Positions 25,680-34,354 of a stretch of DNA of 64,000 nucleotides are shown here, in pieces. The notes below the pieces were generated by a model. The model was not told the origin of the DNA, searched no databases, and saw nothing but the letters and a program-made list of their open reading frames with translations. Position 1 is the first letter of the stretch, and each line of letters starts with the position of its first letter. The position numbers and the translations under genes are program-made. This stretch comes from Arcicella sp040387735 (GTDB lineage Bacteria > Bacteroidota > Bacteroidia > Cytophagales > Spirosomataceae), in contig JAZKDE010000017.1 in the NCBI GenBank assembly GCA_040387735.1, positions 92,835 through 156,834 on the forward strand, read 5' to 3'.

Positions 25680-27440
25680 TTACCTCGACCTAATCCTAAT
25701 TCCCATCTGAAAACCTAACCAAAATGTAGCAGTGTCGTTAGAAGAAAAAGGTTCGTAAGAGGGAATATTATTAAATGGCCTTGCTTGCCAGTAAGATACA
25801 TTATATTGGTCAATAATTAAATATTTTAGAGAAGGTCCGAATGTTATGGCAATATTTTGGGCAATTTGCTTCTCAAAAGTCATATCTAATTTCCACATTG
25901 TTGCAACATTTGGACTGACATCGTCATATTCCACCAAAATATTAGCGGTTAAATCGGTATTAAACATCCACGCTCGCCCCAATTCATAAGCTCGCCCAAT
26001 ACCGTAGCCCAAACCAAAAACCTCTTGTTTCCGCAAAAAGTTATAGTGCAGAGCCAACACGTTATAAAACTTCCGAACGCCCGTTTTGAAGGTAAAACTT
26101 ACCGTTTCATTTTCATCGGCTGATAATTCTAAGCGTTTATAGCCGTTGCCACTACCCACAAAACTCAGAAAACCGATGGGCGTTGTTTCGGTAGAATCTG
26201 AAATATTAATAAAACCTATTTGTTTACCTCCCGGCAAAACTCGATGAGCAAAATTGACTGGAGCAATTTGCCAACCACTTGATTCTTTGATAATTGCGTT
26301 AAAACTACCACTCAATTGTAGCCCGCCGTCCATGTGACCCGCAATGTTGAGTAAAGAACTTGCCTGAACTCCCGAAAGCGTTCCTCCTGCAATATTTCCT
26401 AAACCAGCCAATTGAATTCCTTCAACATCCTGTCGCACGCCATTGATAAGCCCACCCACCTCTAATTTACGAACTCCACCCGAATACCCCATTAAAATAT
26501 TGACAGAATAATCATTTTTGATACTACCAGAAAGTAAACGGTTTGTCCCTAAAAAAGGTAAAATTGAAAATTGAAAATTTCGATTTAAAGAATCTTTAAC
26601 ATTTTGAGCGTTAATTCGTTGTGAACGAGACACAAAAATTTTCCCTAACCTTTTTATAAACATATCCCAATTGCTTTCGTACAAAGTAGAATCAAAAGTT
26701 GGGGACGTTGGGAAAATACTTTCGTCGGTAATATCAGGAAAATCGTTGATAGCACTTGTAACCTTCACGGGTTGAATTTCGGGCGTGGGATTCTGATTTT
26801 TAAACAAATCCATCTTTTCGATTGAATTATCTTCAATCGGAGGATTAAAAATAGTTTCTCTCTTAATTGGACTTAACTCAATATCCTGATAAATGGATTG
26901 GGGGGATTTTATCAGAATACTTTGCTGTTCGTAACCTGGCCTTGAAATAGTCAAACGAATTGGTAATTGACTAACCGACAACTTGATACGATAAAATCCG
27001 TATTGATTAGTAATGGTTGAAGATAGACTTTTTCGGTCGTAAATACTGACTTTTTCTAAATGCTTATCGGTTTGCTTGTCAAAAATATAACCGCTAATCG
27101 TTAAGCTTTTTGCAGTAATTTCTCGGTCATTTTTCTGCAAAATGATATATTGTCCACGAACTTTATAGCTGAGTGTTCCGTCAAAAATTATGTTTAAGAC
27201 TTCTCGAACGGTTTTTTTAGAGACAATTACATCAACTCGGTTATTTACATCCAAAATATCGGAATTGTATGAAAATGAAAAATTACCTTGTTTAGCAATA
27301 ATTTCTAAGACGTTTCCAACTTTTTCATTGTTGATTCTTAGAGAAATGGAGCGTTCGAGCAGAGGAATTTGAGCGGTAACAAATAAAGTATTGAGTAGTA
27401 AAACGAAGCAGATGATATATTTTAAGGTGCGGAATGCCAT
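25680..27440 (-). CDS. STN and carboxypeptidase-regulatory-like domain protein with LA_2272-like surface repeats
   Basis: The 586-residue exported protein has an STN domain (ISLRINNEKVGNVLEIIAKQGNFSFSYNSDIL) and a carboxypeptidase-regulatory-like domain (SGYIFDKQTDKHLEKVSIYDRKSLSST). A linker leads to a barrel-like part with internal repeats such as GGLINGVRQDVEGIQLAGLGNIAGG and GVQASSLLNIAGHMDGGLQLSG, which recall the LA_2272/LA_2273 surface-repeat family. Normal STN proteins of this type are TonB-dependent receptors, but plug and 22-strand barrel motifs are absent. It lies 95 bp after the fecR gene, and the TonB-like gene follows. Confidence 0.75.
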   Translation of the reverse strand: MAFRTLKYIICFVLLLNTLFVTAQIPLLERSISLRINNEKVGNVLEIIAKQGNFSFSYNSDILDVNNRVDVIVSKKTVREVLNIIFDGTLSYKVRGQYIILQKNDREITAKSLTISGYIFDKQTDKHLEKVSIYDRKSLSSTITNQYGFYRIKLSVSQLPIRLTISRPGYEQQSILIKSPQSIYQDIELSPIKRETIFNPPIEDNSIEKMDLFKNQNPTPEIQPVKVTSAINDFPDITDESIFPTSPTFDSTLYESNWDMFIKRLGKIFVSRSQRINAQNVKDSLNRNFQFSILPFLGTNRLLSGSIKNDYSVNILMGYSGGVRKLEVGGLINGVRQDVEGIQLAGLGNIAGGTLSGVQASSLLNIAGHMDGGLQLSGSFNAIIKESSGWQIAPVNFAHRVLPGGKQIGFINISDSTETTPIGFLSFVGSGNGYKRLELSADENETVSFTFKTGVRKFYNVLALHYNFLRKQEVFGLGYGIGRAYELGRAWMFNTDLTANILVEYDDVSPNVATMWKLDMTFEKQIAQNIAITFGPSLKYLIIDQYNVSYWQARPFNNIPSYEPFSSNDTATFWLGFQMGIRIRSR

Positions 27441-27535
27441 GCGGAATAAAGAGTAGTTGGAAACGGGAAGCCGTCCGATTTAAAATGGGCTATTTTTGTA
27501 AATCATCAAATTTTAATCGTTGGAATTAATCAATA

Positions 27536-28546
27536 TTATTCACATCCTTCACCACTCAATAGAATAGAATCGCCTTGTTTTTGAACCTTCAAATTGAATG
27601 TTTCACCAATGACCACAATGATATTCTCTAATTTTTCATTCTCAAAAGAAGCGGTTAATTTACAGTTTTTAATTTTCTCTTGACTAAAAATAATTGGCTG
27701 ACCAAATTTTTCAGATAAGATTGATGCAACTTCTCCCAACGATTTTTTCTCAAAAACGAAAGAATTCACTTTTTCTTTTATAACTACTTCAAAATCAGAA
27801 ACTTCTGATTTAATAATGGTATCAACATTGGCTAAAATTTCGGCTTTTTGTCCTTTATCTAAAATAACTTTATTGCTGTTTTTTGAAAATTGTACCCGCC
27901 CTGTCTTCACAACTACTTGAACTTGAGCATTGTATGCAAGTACATTAAACGAAGTTCCCAATACCCGCACATCAGCCCCTTGCGTGTGAATAATGAACGG
28001 ATGAGTTGCGTCATGATGTACTTCAAAGAAACCTTCTCCAGTTAAATTTATCTCACGAGTATTGCCTTCAAATTTTAAAGGAAATGTAATTGTTGAGTTT
28101 TTACTGAGTAGTATTTTTGTGCCATCGGGTAGTATTTTTTCGATAGATTGATTGCCCGTTTTGAAAGTTAAAACGTCATTTTGGGGCGTAATAAATTGTC
28201 GAGCAGCAACAAACCAAAGTCCAAATAGAACAACTAAAACTGCTGCAATTTTTAAGAAATTCGTAACCCAATTCAATTGTTTCACTGGTCTAATTTCCTC
28301 AAAATCACTTAGCTCTACGGCTGTTTTCTTACCAATATTCAGTTTTTTCCAAGCAGTATCTACATCAACGCTTTGTTGATTTTTCGCTTCTTTTACGCTA
28401 TCCCAAATTAATTTAGAATGCTCAAATGTCTTTTGATTGTCTTCAGACGCAATAATCCACTCACTAACCGTATCCGATTCGTGAGTATCGGTTTCGTCGG
28501 CAAGGTATTTTGCCAACAGGTCGTCTATGGTTTGGTCTTGGTTCAT
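27536..28546 (-). CDS. FecR family anti-sigma factor with DUF4974
   Basis: The 336-residue membrane protein is the anti-sigma/regulator of the ECF sigma gene upstream. Its cytoplasmic N part (MNQDQTIDDLLAKYLADETDTHES) is followed by a membrane helix (FLKIAAVLVVLFGLWFVAA, about 101-119) and the FecR domain (ILPDGTKILLSKNSTITFPLKFEGNTREINLTGEGFFEVHHDATHPFIIHT). The DUF4974 domain at the C terminus (FEKKSLGEVASILSEKFGQPIIF) resembles STN. The frame opens with TTG at 28579; the ATG at 28546 is preferred. Signal transfer is expected from the outer-membrane STN protein to FecR to sigma. Confidence 0.9.
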   Translation of the reverse strand: MNQDQTIDDLLAKYLADETDTHESDTVSEWIIASEDNQKTFEHSKLIWDSVKEAKNQQSVDVDTAWKKLNIGKKTAVELSDFEEIRPVKQLNWVTNFLKIAAVLVVLFGLWFVAARQFITPQNDVLTFKTGNQSIEKILPDGTKILLSKNSTITFPLKFEGNTREINLTGEGFFEVHHDATHPFIIHTQGADVRVLGTSFNVLAYNAQVQVVVKTGRVQFSKNSNKVILDKGQKAEILANVDTIIKSEVSDFEVVIKEKVNSFVFEKKSLGEVASILSEKFGQPIIFSQEKIKNCKLTASFENEKLENIIVVIGETFNLKVQKQGDSILLSGEGCE

Positions 28547-28670
28547 TTTATTTTTGAGTATTTGATTATCAAATCTCAAGTCCTGTGTATTAAGTATAAA
28601 AGGCTAATAAAGGTATTTTAATAATACGAAAATACTTGCCTGAAACCTGTACTCAACTGATATTTAGGAC

Positions 28671-29246
28671 TTACAGAAATAATAATACAAATAATATAAT
28701 TGGCAGATAATCAGACAATTCCGAACGCATTATTTTTAGTGCTTTACCAATTTGATTTTCTACTGTTTTGATAGAAAGGCCTAATTGATTGGCAATTTCT
28801 TGATATTTTAATTCTTCAAAACGACTCATTTTAAAAATCAATCGGCACTGTTCTGGTAGTTTTTCGAGGGCGTCTGCAATTCGGTTTTCTAATTCTACTT
28901 TATCCATCATATCCGTTGCCGAATCGTAAGTAACATCCAGATAATCACCTACATACTGTCGATACGTTTCTTGTATTTTCAAATGTTTTAACCGATTTAA
29001 ACACGTATTATGAACTGCCCGATACAAATAAGATTTTAACGAAACATTGATTTCAATTTCCACTCTTTGTTCCCAAAATTTCAAAAAAATCGACTGAACC
29101 ACTTCTTCTGCATCATCCATATCCTTCAAAATACCACAAGCATAATTACACAGCGGCTGATAATGTTTTCGAAAAACTGTTTCAAAAACACGTTCATTGC
29201 CCTGTCGGATTGCTAATAAAATATCTGAATCTGGAATTTGTATCAT
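28671..29246 (-). CDS. ECF RNA polymerase sigma factor (FecI-like)
   Basis: The 191-residue protein has sigma region 2 (FRKHYQPLCNYACGILKDMDDAEEVVQSIFLKFWEQR) and region 4 (LEKLPEQCRLIFKMSRFEELKYQEIANQLGLSIKTVENQIGKALKIMRSEL). It ends in a hydrophobic C terminus, as in Bacteroidota FecI-type factors. It is the first gene of the sigma/FecR/STN/TonB-like operon; fecR starts 125 bp downstream. A TATTTTTG element at 29277-29284 on the minus strand could be its -7 box, but no good -33 box is visible. Confidence 0.92.
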   Translation of the reverse strand: MIQIPDSDILLAIRQGNERVFETVFRKHYQPLCNYACGILKDMDDAEEVVQSIFLKFWEQRVEIEINVSLKSYLYRAVHNTCLNRLKHLKIQETYRQYVGDYLDVTYDSATDMMDKVELENRIADALEKLPEQCRLIFKMSRFEELKYQEIANQLGLSIKTVENQIGKALKIMRSELSDYLPIILFVLLFL

Positions 29247-29406
29247 TTAAAGAGGTGAAGCAGTTTAGCAACTCCGCAAAAATACAATTCCTATCGGATA
29301 TTTCACTTCTATGACAATTAAATTTAGTTTTACCCCTATTCAGATTTCAGTTATCGGTGAGCCATTTTATTCTCAATTTTCGCATACTATCTATCCCGAA
29401 AAAACA

Positions 29407-29443
29407 AAAAGGTCGCAAGAGAATTTACCATCTGCGACCTTTT
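29407..29443. terminator. Terminator after the DUF3570 gene
   Basis: AAAAGGTCGCA (29407-29417) pairs with TGCGACCTTTT (29433-29443); loop 15 nt. It lies 32 bp past the stop of the redox cluster, upstream of the sigma gene. Confidence 0.65.
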
Positions 29444-29474
29444 ATTATATTATTATTTTGTACACAATTTTTAT

Positions 29475-30677
29475 CTATTTCATCTTTAAATGAAGCGTAA
29501 CAATATTGGCAACCATACCTGTTGTGCGAGAATAATGACCATAACGAAGTTCTACACTACTCCAATGTTTCATCCCCAAAACGCCATTTACAGGTGCAAA
29601 ACGAACTCCTGAACCCACAAAATTTGTATTCATTCCCGAAATATCATAATCGCTGGTGTAATAAGTATCGGTTGCAAGATGTTGCCCATAAGGAGCAAAA
29701 TATTTAACCGCTTTTTGACTACTGAAACGATAAAATGGTGTCAATGAAACAAATGGTGTTACTTTATAAGAACCTTCCAAATTAACAGTATTGGCAGTCA
29801 TTCCCCAATTGTCCATATAATATCGGTAAAAACCTTTTAGCACGATATTATCTCCGAGAAAATAACTGGCTCTAATTCCAATTGGTAGTTTAAAACGACT
29901 TCCAGGGAGTTTTTCAACGGTCATTGTATTATCCGTAAAATACACTCGGTGAAAAGAGGTACTTAAAAATCCCTCTTGGTACGAAGGTTCGGCTACTAAC
30001 ATTAATTGCAGTCGTTCATTAATTACTTGCGAAAGCGATAAGGCAAGAGCATAAGAATTTCTTGGCTTGGTACCAGAAGTTCCACTTCGTCCAACGGCAT
30101 TGGTTATTGTACGGAGTTCGTTCGGTAAAATAATGGTTGCTTTGTCCAAAAAAGCACTGGCTTTGATACTAAACTCTCGGTTATTATCTCTTGAAGCCTT
30201 TGCCCAACTCGCTGTAAAACCGTGCGATTGATAATCAAATTCGGTTGAATAAGAATACGCTAAACCTTTTGTAACTCGTGTTTTTGCATCTTTCATACTC
30301 CATGCAATGGAAGGATAAATGTGCATATCTCGTGAAGATGCCCCAGAAATAGAACGTGGGTCAATGTTATCAGACGATGCCGAAGTATAATAATCCACAT
30401 TAAAATCTATGGTAAAACTATGTAGCCGACTCTTCAAGTCATATTTTGACATCTTCAAGTCGAAAGAATTAGCATAATCAGTCAATTTCTCCGTTCCAAT
30501 GCCACCCGTTACGGCTGAATTATTTCCTTCTTGATGATAATAACTTGAAATAAAATTAACTTCATCAACTTTTAATTTGCGTTTTTCATAGAAAGATTCG
30601 TCTTCAGAACTACTTTGTGCAGAACCTCTGAATAACATACTTACTAATAAACCAGCGGTTATAATTATTTTTTTCAT
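29475..30677 (-). CDS. DUF3570 outer-membrane protein of an ApbE redox cluster
   Basis: The 400-residue protein has a signal peptide and a barrel-like body of alternating strands, ending ANIVTLHLKMK. Family blocks are VDEVNFISSYYHQEGNNSAVTGGIGTEKLTD near residues 38-67, DYYTSASSDNIDPRSISGASSRD near 95-117, and the C-terminal GSGVRFAPVNGVLGMKHWSSVELRYGHYSRTTGM. It is therefore DUF3570, whose function is unknown but which recurs with ApbE and DUF4266. The SGAS at residues 111-114 looks like the core of ApbE flavinylation motifs, which is an inference. It is the last of five genes on the same strand. Confidence 0.85.
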   Translation of the reverse strand: MKKIIITAGLLVSMLFRGSAQSSSEDESFYEKRKLKVDEVNFISSYYHQEGNNSAVTGGIGTEKLTDYANSFDLKMSKYDLKSRLHSFTIDFNVDYYTSASSDNIDPRSISGASSRDMHIYPSIAWSMKDAKTRVTKGLAYSYSTEFDYQSHGFTASWAKASRDNNREFSIKASAFLDKATIILPNELRTITNAVGRSGTSGTKPRNSYALALSLSQVINERLQLMLVAEPSYQEGFLSTSFHRVYFTDNTMTVEKLPGSRFKLPIGIRASYFLGDNIVLKGFYRYYMDNWGMTANTVNLEGSYKVTPFVSLTPFYRFSSQKAVKYFAPYGQHLATDTYYTSDYDISGMNTNFVGSGVRFAPVNGVLGMKHWSSVELRYGHYSRTTGMVANIVTLHLKMK

Positions 30678-30774
30678 TTGATTTTAATTTGGGAAATAGT
30701 GGTTAGAATTTAGGCATTAGGGTTAAGTTTGGGAAGGCTTAGTTTTACTAAAGCCAACCACTAACCCCTAAAAC

Positions 30775-30999
30775 TTAGTTACAGCCACAACCTCCACCAC
30801 TTTTACCTCCGTTTGCACCAGCAGCTCCTTCTCGGTAGAGATAAAAACTGGATTCGAATTTTTCGGCTTTACGAGCGGACAATTCCATTTCAGAATCATT
30901 AATTCGACTTTTTTGATATTCCTTCACACTCACGCATGAAGATAAACTGAATATACCCAAAGCGAAATAAAGTGTTTGTTTAAAGAGTTTTGATTTCAT
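30775..30999 (-). CDS. DUF4266 small lipoprotein with C-terminal Gly/Cys tail
   Basis: The ATG at 30999 gives 74 residues; the longer frame to 31023 has no sense as a signal peptide. The N terminus is a lipoprotein signal (KQTLYFALGIFSLSSCVSV, lipobox LSSC). The middle has SEMELSARKAEKFESSFYLYREGAAG, and the protein ends in GANGGKSGGGCGCN. The conserved YLYREGAxGGxGxxGGGCGCN ending is the family mark. The two Cys at the end may bind a metal or a cofactor, but this is not known. It lies between the ApbE and DUF3570 genes. Confidence 0.85.
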   Translation of the reverse strand: MKSKLFKQTLYFALGIFSLSSCVSVKEYQKSRINDSEMELSARKAEKFESSFYLYREGAAGANGGKSGGGCGCN

Positions 31000-31038
31000 A
31001 TTTTTTTTGATTTTCAATGGCACCCAGTTAAGATTGGC

Positions 31039-31965
31039 CTATTGAATATTGATATTTTTACTGGTAAACATTTTGTCGTGGTCATCAATAATGATACACC
31101 CAATGCCCTTTATCTGATTGATAAGGTCTAAACCAACTTTTACACCCATAACCGTTACGGGTGTGGCGAGTGCGTCAGCAATTTCTGCATTTGGAGCGAT
31201 AACGGTTACACTTTTGATTCCTGTGATTGGCAAGCCCGTTTTGGGGTTTATCGTGTGCGAATATCTTTTGCCTTGAATAATGATAAATTTCTCATAATTT
31301 CCCGAAGTCGCCACTGCCATATTGCTGATATTCAGGTAAGAAAAAGGGCGATTTTTATGGTTTGGATCGGCAATTCCAATTGTCCACTGCTTGCCATTGG
31401 GTTGATTTCCCCAGGTGGTTAAATCTCCAGAAGCATTTACAATCCCCGCTTTTACGCCTTCTCTAATCATTAATTGCTTTGCCATTTCAGCCGCATATCC
31501 TTTGCCAATTCCGCCAAAACCAATCCTCATTCCTTCGTCTTGCAAAAACACCGTTGTATTGTTTTGATTTAAGGTTACTTTCTGATAATCAATCAATCTA
31601 ACCATATTTTTTGCGGTTTCGACATCAGGCAAAGTCTTCATATTGGTGTCAAAATTCCAAAGATTTTTATCAATTGAGCCATAAGTAATATCAAATGCTC
31701 CTTGTGTAAGATTGGAAATCCGAAGTGACCGTTGAATGAGTTCAAAGACTTCTTTATCAACTTTTACGGGTTTAATTCCTGCATTTTCGTTGATTTGATT
31801 GGTCTGACTTTCTGGTTTAAAAGTGGTCAGTAATTGTTCTATTCGACTGATTTCGGCAATGGCTGCTTCTATTTTTTCATTTGCCCAAATTGTATCTTCA
31901 CTCACGACGCTTATCTCAAAGCGGTTTCCCATCAATTTTTGAACCTTTGAAATTATCTCTGCCAT
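31039..31965 (-). CDS. FAD:protein FMN transferase (ApbE family)
   Basis: The 308-residue enzyme attaches FMN from FAD through a phosphoester bond to Thr or Ser of a target protein outside the cytoplasm. Conserved parts are KLMGNRFEISV, AFDITYGSI, the GIGKGYAAEMA loop, GIVNASGDLTTWG, YSHTINPKTGLPI and the Asp of ADALATPVTVMG (metal site). No signal peptide or lipobox is seen before residue 12, unlike most ApbE proteins; the N terminus begins directly with MAEIISKVQKLMG. The start codon overlaps the thioredoxin stop (TAATG). Its target is probably a neighbour in the cluster. Confidence 0.92.
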   Translation of the reverse strand: MAEIISKVQKLMGNRFEISVVSEDTIWANEKIEAAIAEISRIEQLLTTFKPESQTNQINENAGIKPVKVDKEVFELIQRSLRISNLTQGAFDITYGSIDKNLWNFDTNMKTLPDVETAKNMVRLIDYQKVTLNQNNTTVFLQDEGMRIGFGGIGKGYAAEMAKQLMIREGVKAGIVNASGDLTTWGNQPNGKQWTIGIADPNHKNRPFSYLNISNMAVATSGNYEKFIIIQGKRYSHTINPKTGLPITGIKSVTVIAPNAEIADALATPVTVMGVKVGLDLINQIKGIGCIIIDDHDKMFTSKNINIQ

Positions 31966-32408
31966 TACTTCAATCGTACCAATTGTTCAATTTCCATTTT
32001 CATATTTTCAACCGTCATTTTAGCGGTATAGCCATCCCAAGTTTTCACAACTTTTCCTTCTGAATCAATTAAAACAGTTAGTGGAAATTTCCCTTCATTG
32101 TTATATTTTTCAGCGAGAGCTTCATTGTGTTTGGTGAGTTCGGGAGCAAGACGGTTCTTTTTATTTCTCGGAAAATCAGCTCTTACCAAAACCAATTTAG
32201 TTGCGGCATATTGTAAAAACTCTTCTGAATCTAACACTTCTTTTTTGAGTTTAATACAAGGTCCGCACCAATCAGAGCCCGAAAAGTTTAAGAGAATATA
32301 TTTATGCTCACTGTTTGCCTCAGTTTTAGCTTTGGCAAAATCAGTTGTCCATTCTGTGGATGAATTGAATGATAATGCAATTAAGAATATGATGCTCAGC
32401 AATTTCAT
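31965..32408 (-). CDS. Secreted thioredoxin-family protein of the redox cluster
   Basis: The 147-residue protein has an N-terminal signal peptide (MKLLSIIFLIALSFNSSTEW) and a thioredoxin fold with the redox motif WCGPC in LLNFSGSDWCGPCIKLKKEVLDSEEF (about residues 47-51). The cis-Pro region is GKFPLTVLID. The DsbD-gamma/thioredoxin-7 subgroup fits. It probably reduces Cys residues of a partner in the periplasm, perhaps the Cys pair of the DUF4266 protein. It overlaps the ApbE gene by one base and lies 77 bp after the Rieske gene. Confidence 0.9.
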   Translation of the reverse strand: MKLLSIIFLIALSFNSSTEWTTDFAKAKTEANSEHKYILLNFSGSDWCGPCIKLKKEVLDSEEFLQYAATKLVLVRADFPRNKKNRLAPELTKHNEALAEKYNNEGKFPLTVLIDSEGKVVKTWDGYTAKMTVENMKMEIEQLVRLK

Positions 32409-32485
32409 AATATTAGTTTTGAGCCATTTAGTTTTGCAAATGGCAGTTTTGTGAATATTTTACTTTACAAAAATCTTTACAGAAT

Positions 32486-32989
32486 CTAATAAACTACCAC
32501 TGTCGTTCCGTCAGTCGCCACTTGATAAGCTTGAATTCCTCTACTCCCAGCAGCGTTCAAACCTTTGCCAGCAAGGTTAAATCTTGCTCCATGAGCCGAA
32601 CAATAAAACTCTCCTTGGCTATAGTAAACTTGTCTTTTAGGTTCATGACTACACAAATTAGTTACCGCCGCAAAAGCCGAAGCACTCACTCTGGCAACTA
32701 CTATATTACTTTGAATGATATAACCTCCCACATTTTTCAACGCTGATGTTGCCAAGTCAATTTTAAGTAATGAACTGGTAATTTTACTAATATCCGTCAC
32801 TCCAGTAGCTGGAATTACAACAGGAGTGGCTGGCGTAGGTGTTGTAGGCGTGGTCGCAGCAGTTGTGCCAGTAGCATCAATTCTGGGAGCGACAACAGTT
32901 GTATCTTCTTCTCTAACACAAGAAGTTAAGGCGGCCATCAAAGCAGCACCCGTGAAACCTAAAGATTTGAGAAATTCGTAGCGAGTCAT
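32486..32989 (-). CDS. Rieske [2Fe-2S] lipoprotein
   Basis: The 167-residue protein starts MTRYEFLKSLGFTGAALMAALTSC, an export signal with lipobox Cys 24. A Thr/Pro-rich linker (TTAATTPTTPTPATP) leads to a Rieske domain with C-x-H at 113-115 (NLCSHEP) and C-x2-H at 130-133 (YCSAHGARF), the four cluster ligands. The linker suits a domain that moves on a membrane anchor. It is the first gene of the redox cluster, so an electron carrier function beside the flavin transferase is plausible. The arginine pair of a Tat signal is not complete. Confidence 0.9.
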   Translation of the reverse strand: MTRYEFLKSLGFTGAALMAALTSCVREEDTTVVAPRIDATGTTAATTPTTPTPATPVVIPATGVTDISKITSSLLKIDLATSALKNVGGYIIQSNIVVARVSASAFAAVTNLCSHEPKRQVYYSQGEFYCSAHGARFNLAGKGLNAAGSRGIQAYQVATDGTTVVVY

Positions 32990-33087
32990 TATTAGCGGTT
33001 ATTAGTGTGAGTTTAAAATCCCTTTATCTATTCAAGAATACGTACGGCGGTCTTTTAGTATTGCCTTTCTAAAATTATTTAATTCAA

Positions 33088-34110
33088 CTAATGCACCATT
33101 ACTTGCTCCAAACTCGCCCAGACCACTTCTCCCATGGTTCTGCATTTCAAAAACTTATCTGATTTATAGTATTTTGCGAGTTCTTTTTTTAGCTGATTGG
33201 TATTTTCTTCGGTGGAAATATCGTCTTTTGCCATGACCGACATCAATTCATAAACTCGTTGTGTTTCCACTTTCAAACGTTTTGAAATCAGCGAGCGTTC
33301 CTCTATTTGGTACTGTTTTACGGATTCGGGAGTCATATATTTCATTCCCATATCAATCAAGGGATTATTTTGTTTGAAATATTGGGGTTGATAAACCGTT
33401 CGCTTTCCTTCGTAAGACTGTTGGTCGAAGTCAATCGCACGGATTCGATAATAATCTTCCTCAAAATCAGGGGTAATATCCACCACAAAATTGGAAGAGT
33501 GCATATCCCCCAAAAGTAGCACGAAACACCTTTCATTGAATTTTACGAATTCCTTTGCCAAACGAATTTGATTGATTTTTGGGTCGTTTAAATAGGTTTT
33601 AAAAAATTGGTCCCCAGGAATCCCCGCAATATGTTCTTCAACCAATGAATTCTCAAAAGTCAAATAACTGATTCTATTCGGCGACAATAAATGTTCTAAT
33701 TCCATGCCGTAAACCCGTGAACTATCCGCTCTTTTAACGTAGAAATAGTCAAAGTTATCATTCACCCGATTCACAATTCTGATGCGAAAAGGTTGCGTAT
33801 TTCCGTAAGTACACAAATCCACACGGTCAACGGTTAAGTGTTTAATAACTTTTTCGTCACCATCCGTTTTAAGGTCGGCGTAAATCTTTTTGAGTCCTTC
33901 GTAAATATGTTCTATTTCACTGTAAGGGAAGAAAACCGTCACCCAAAGCGTATCATTTCCAAAACGGTCGTACAAACTAATGGAACTTTCAAACCTTAAT
34001 AAATCAGCATATTGAATGGGCATCACCGTTTCTCGACCATATTTAGTGAGGTATTTTCGGAGTTGTAGATTGATTTTGAAGGGTACTTTTTTCTTTGAGA
34101 TTAATGCCAT
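33088..34110 (-). CDS. Kinase-fold-like protein of unknown function
   Basis: The 340-residue protein has no signal peptide. Residues 190-250 contain FVLLLGDMHSSNFVVDITPDF followed by YYRIRAIDFDQQSYEG. The sequence GD-x-H-x2-N plus a DFD motif resembles the catalytic loop and metal-binding Asp of aminoglycoside-phosphotransferase-like kinases. A Lys partner may be in DYFYVKRADSS. The remaining sequence is not recognised. It stands alone between the redox cluster and the peptidase gene. A kinase or pseudokinase role is an inference only. Confidence 0.65.
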   Translation of the reverse strand: MALISKKKVPFKINLQLRKYLTKYGRETVMPIQYADLLRFESSISLYDRFGNDTLWVTVFFPYSEIEHIYEGLKKIYADLKTDGDEKVIKHLTVDRVDLCTYGNTQPFRIRIVNRVNDNFDYFYVKRADSSRVYGMELEHLLSPNRISYLTFENSLVEEHIAGIPGDQFFKTYLNDPKINQIRLAKEFVKFNERCFVLLLGDMHSSNFVVDITPDFEEDYYRIRAIDFDQQSYEGKRTVYQPQYFKQNNPLIDMGMKYMTPESVKQYQIEERSLISKRLKVETQRVYELMSVMAKDDISTEENTNQLKKELAKYYKSDKFLKCRTMGEVVWASLEQVMVH

Positions 34111-34132
34111 GATTTTGTTTTGTTATAAAAAT

Positions 34133-34163
34133 GACTAATGCTGGATTTTGTCCAACATTAGTC
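34133..34163. terminator. Hairpin between the M28 peptidase and kinase-like genes
   Basis: GACTAATGCTGGA (34133-34145) pairs with TCCAACATTAGTC (34151-34163) at 12 of 13 positions; loop TTTTG. It may end the peptidase transcript. Confidence 0.45.
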
Positions 34164-34354
34164 AAGAAATAATTTCAATCTGATAATTAATTGGTTACAA
34201 TTATAAATCAAATATAATATTTTATGCACAGCATTAGAAGTTAATGTACTTTCCTGCTCGTTTTTTAAATTTAAGCAACTTTTTTTATATAATAAAGCCC
34301 ATCAAAATAACTCAAAGGCTAAATTGACAGGCTATATTAAATGCTTTTCGTGTT

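Noticed and set aside
29311..29493. 60-codon plus-strand frame
   Set aside because: It contains both arms of the terminator at 29407-29443 and overlaps the end of the DUF3570 gene.
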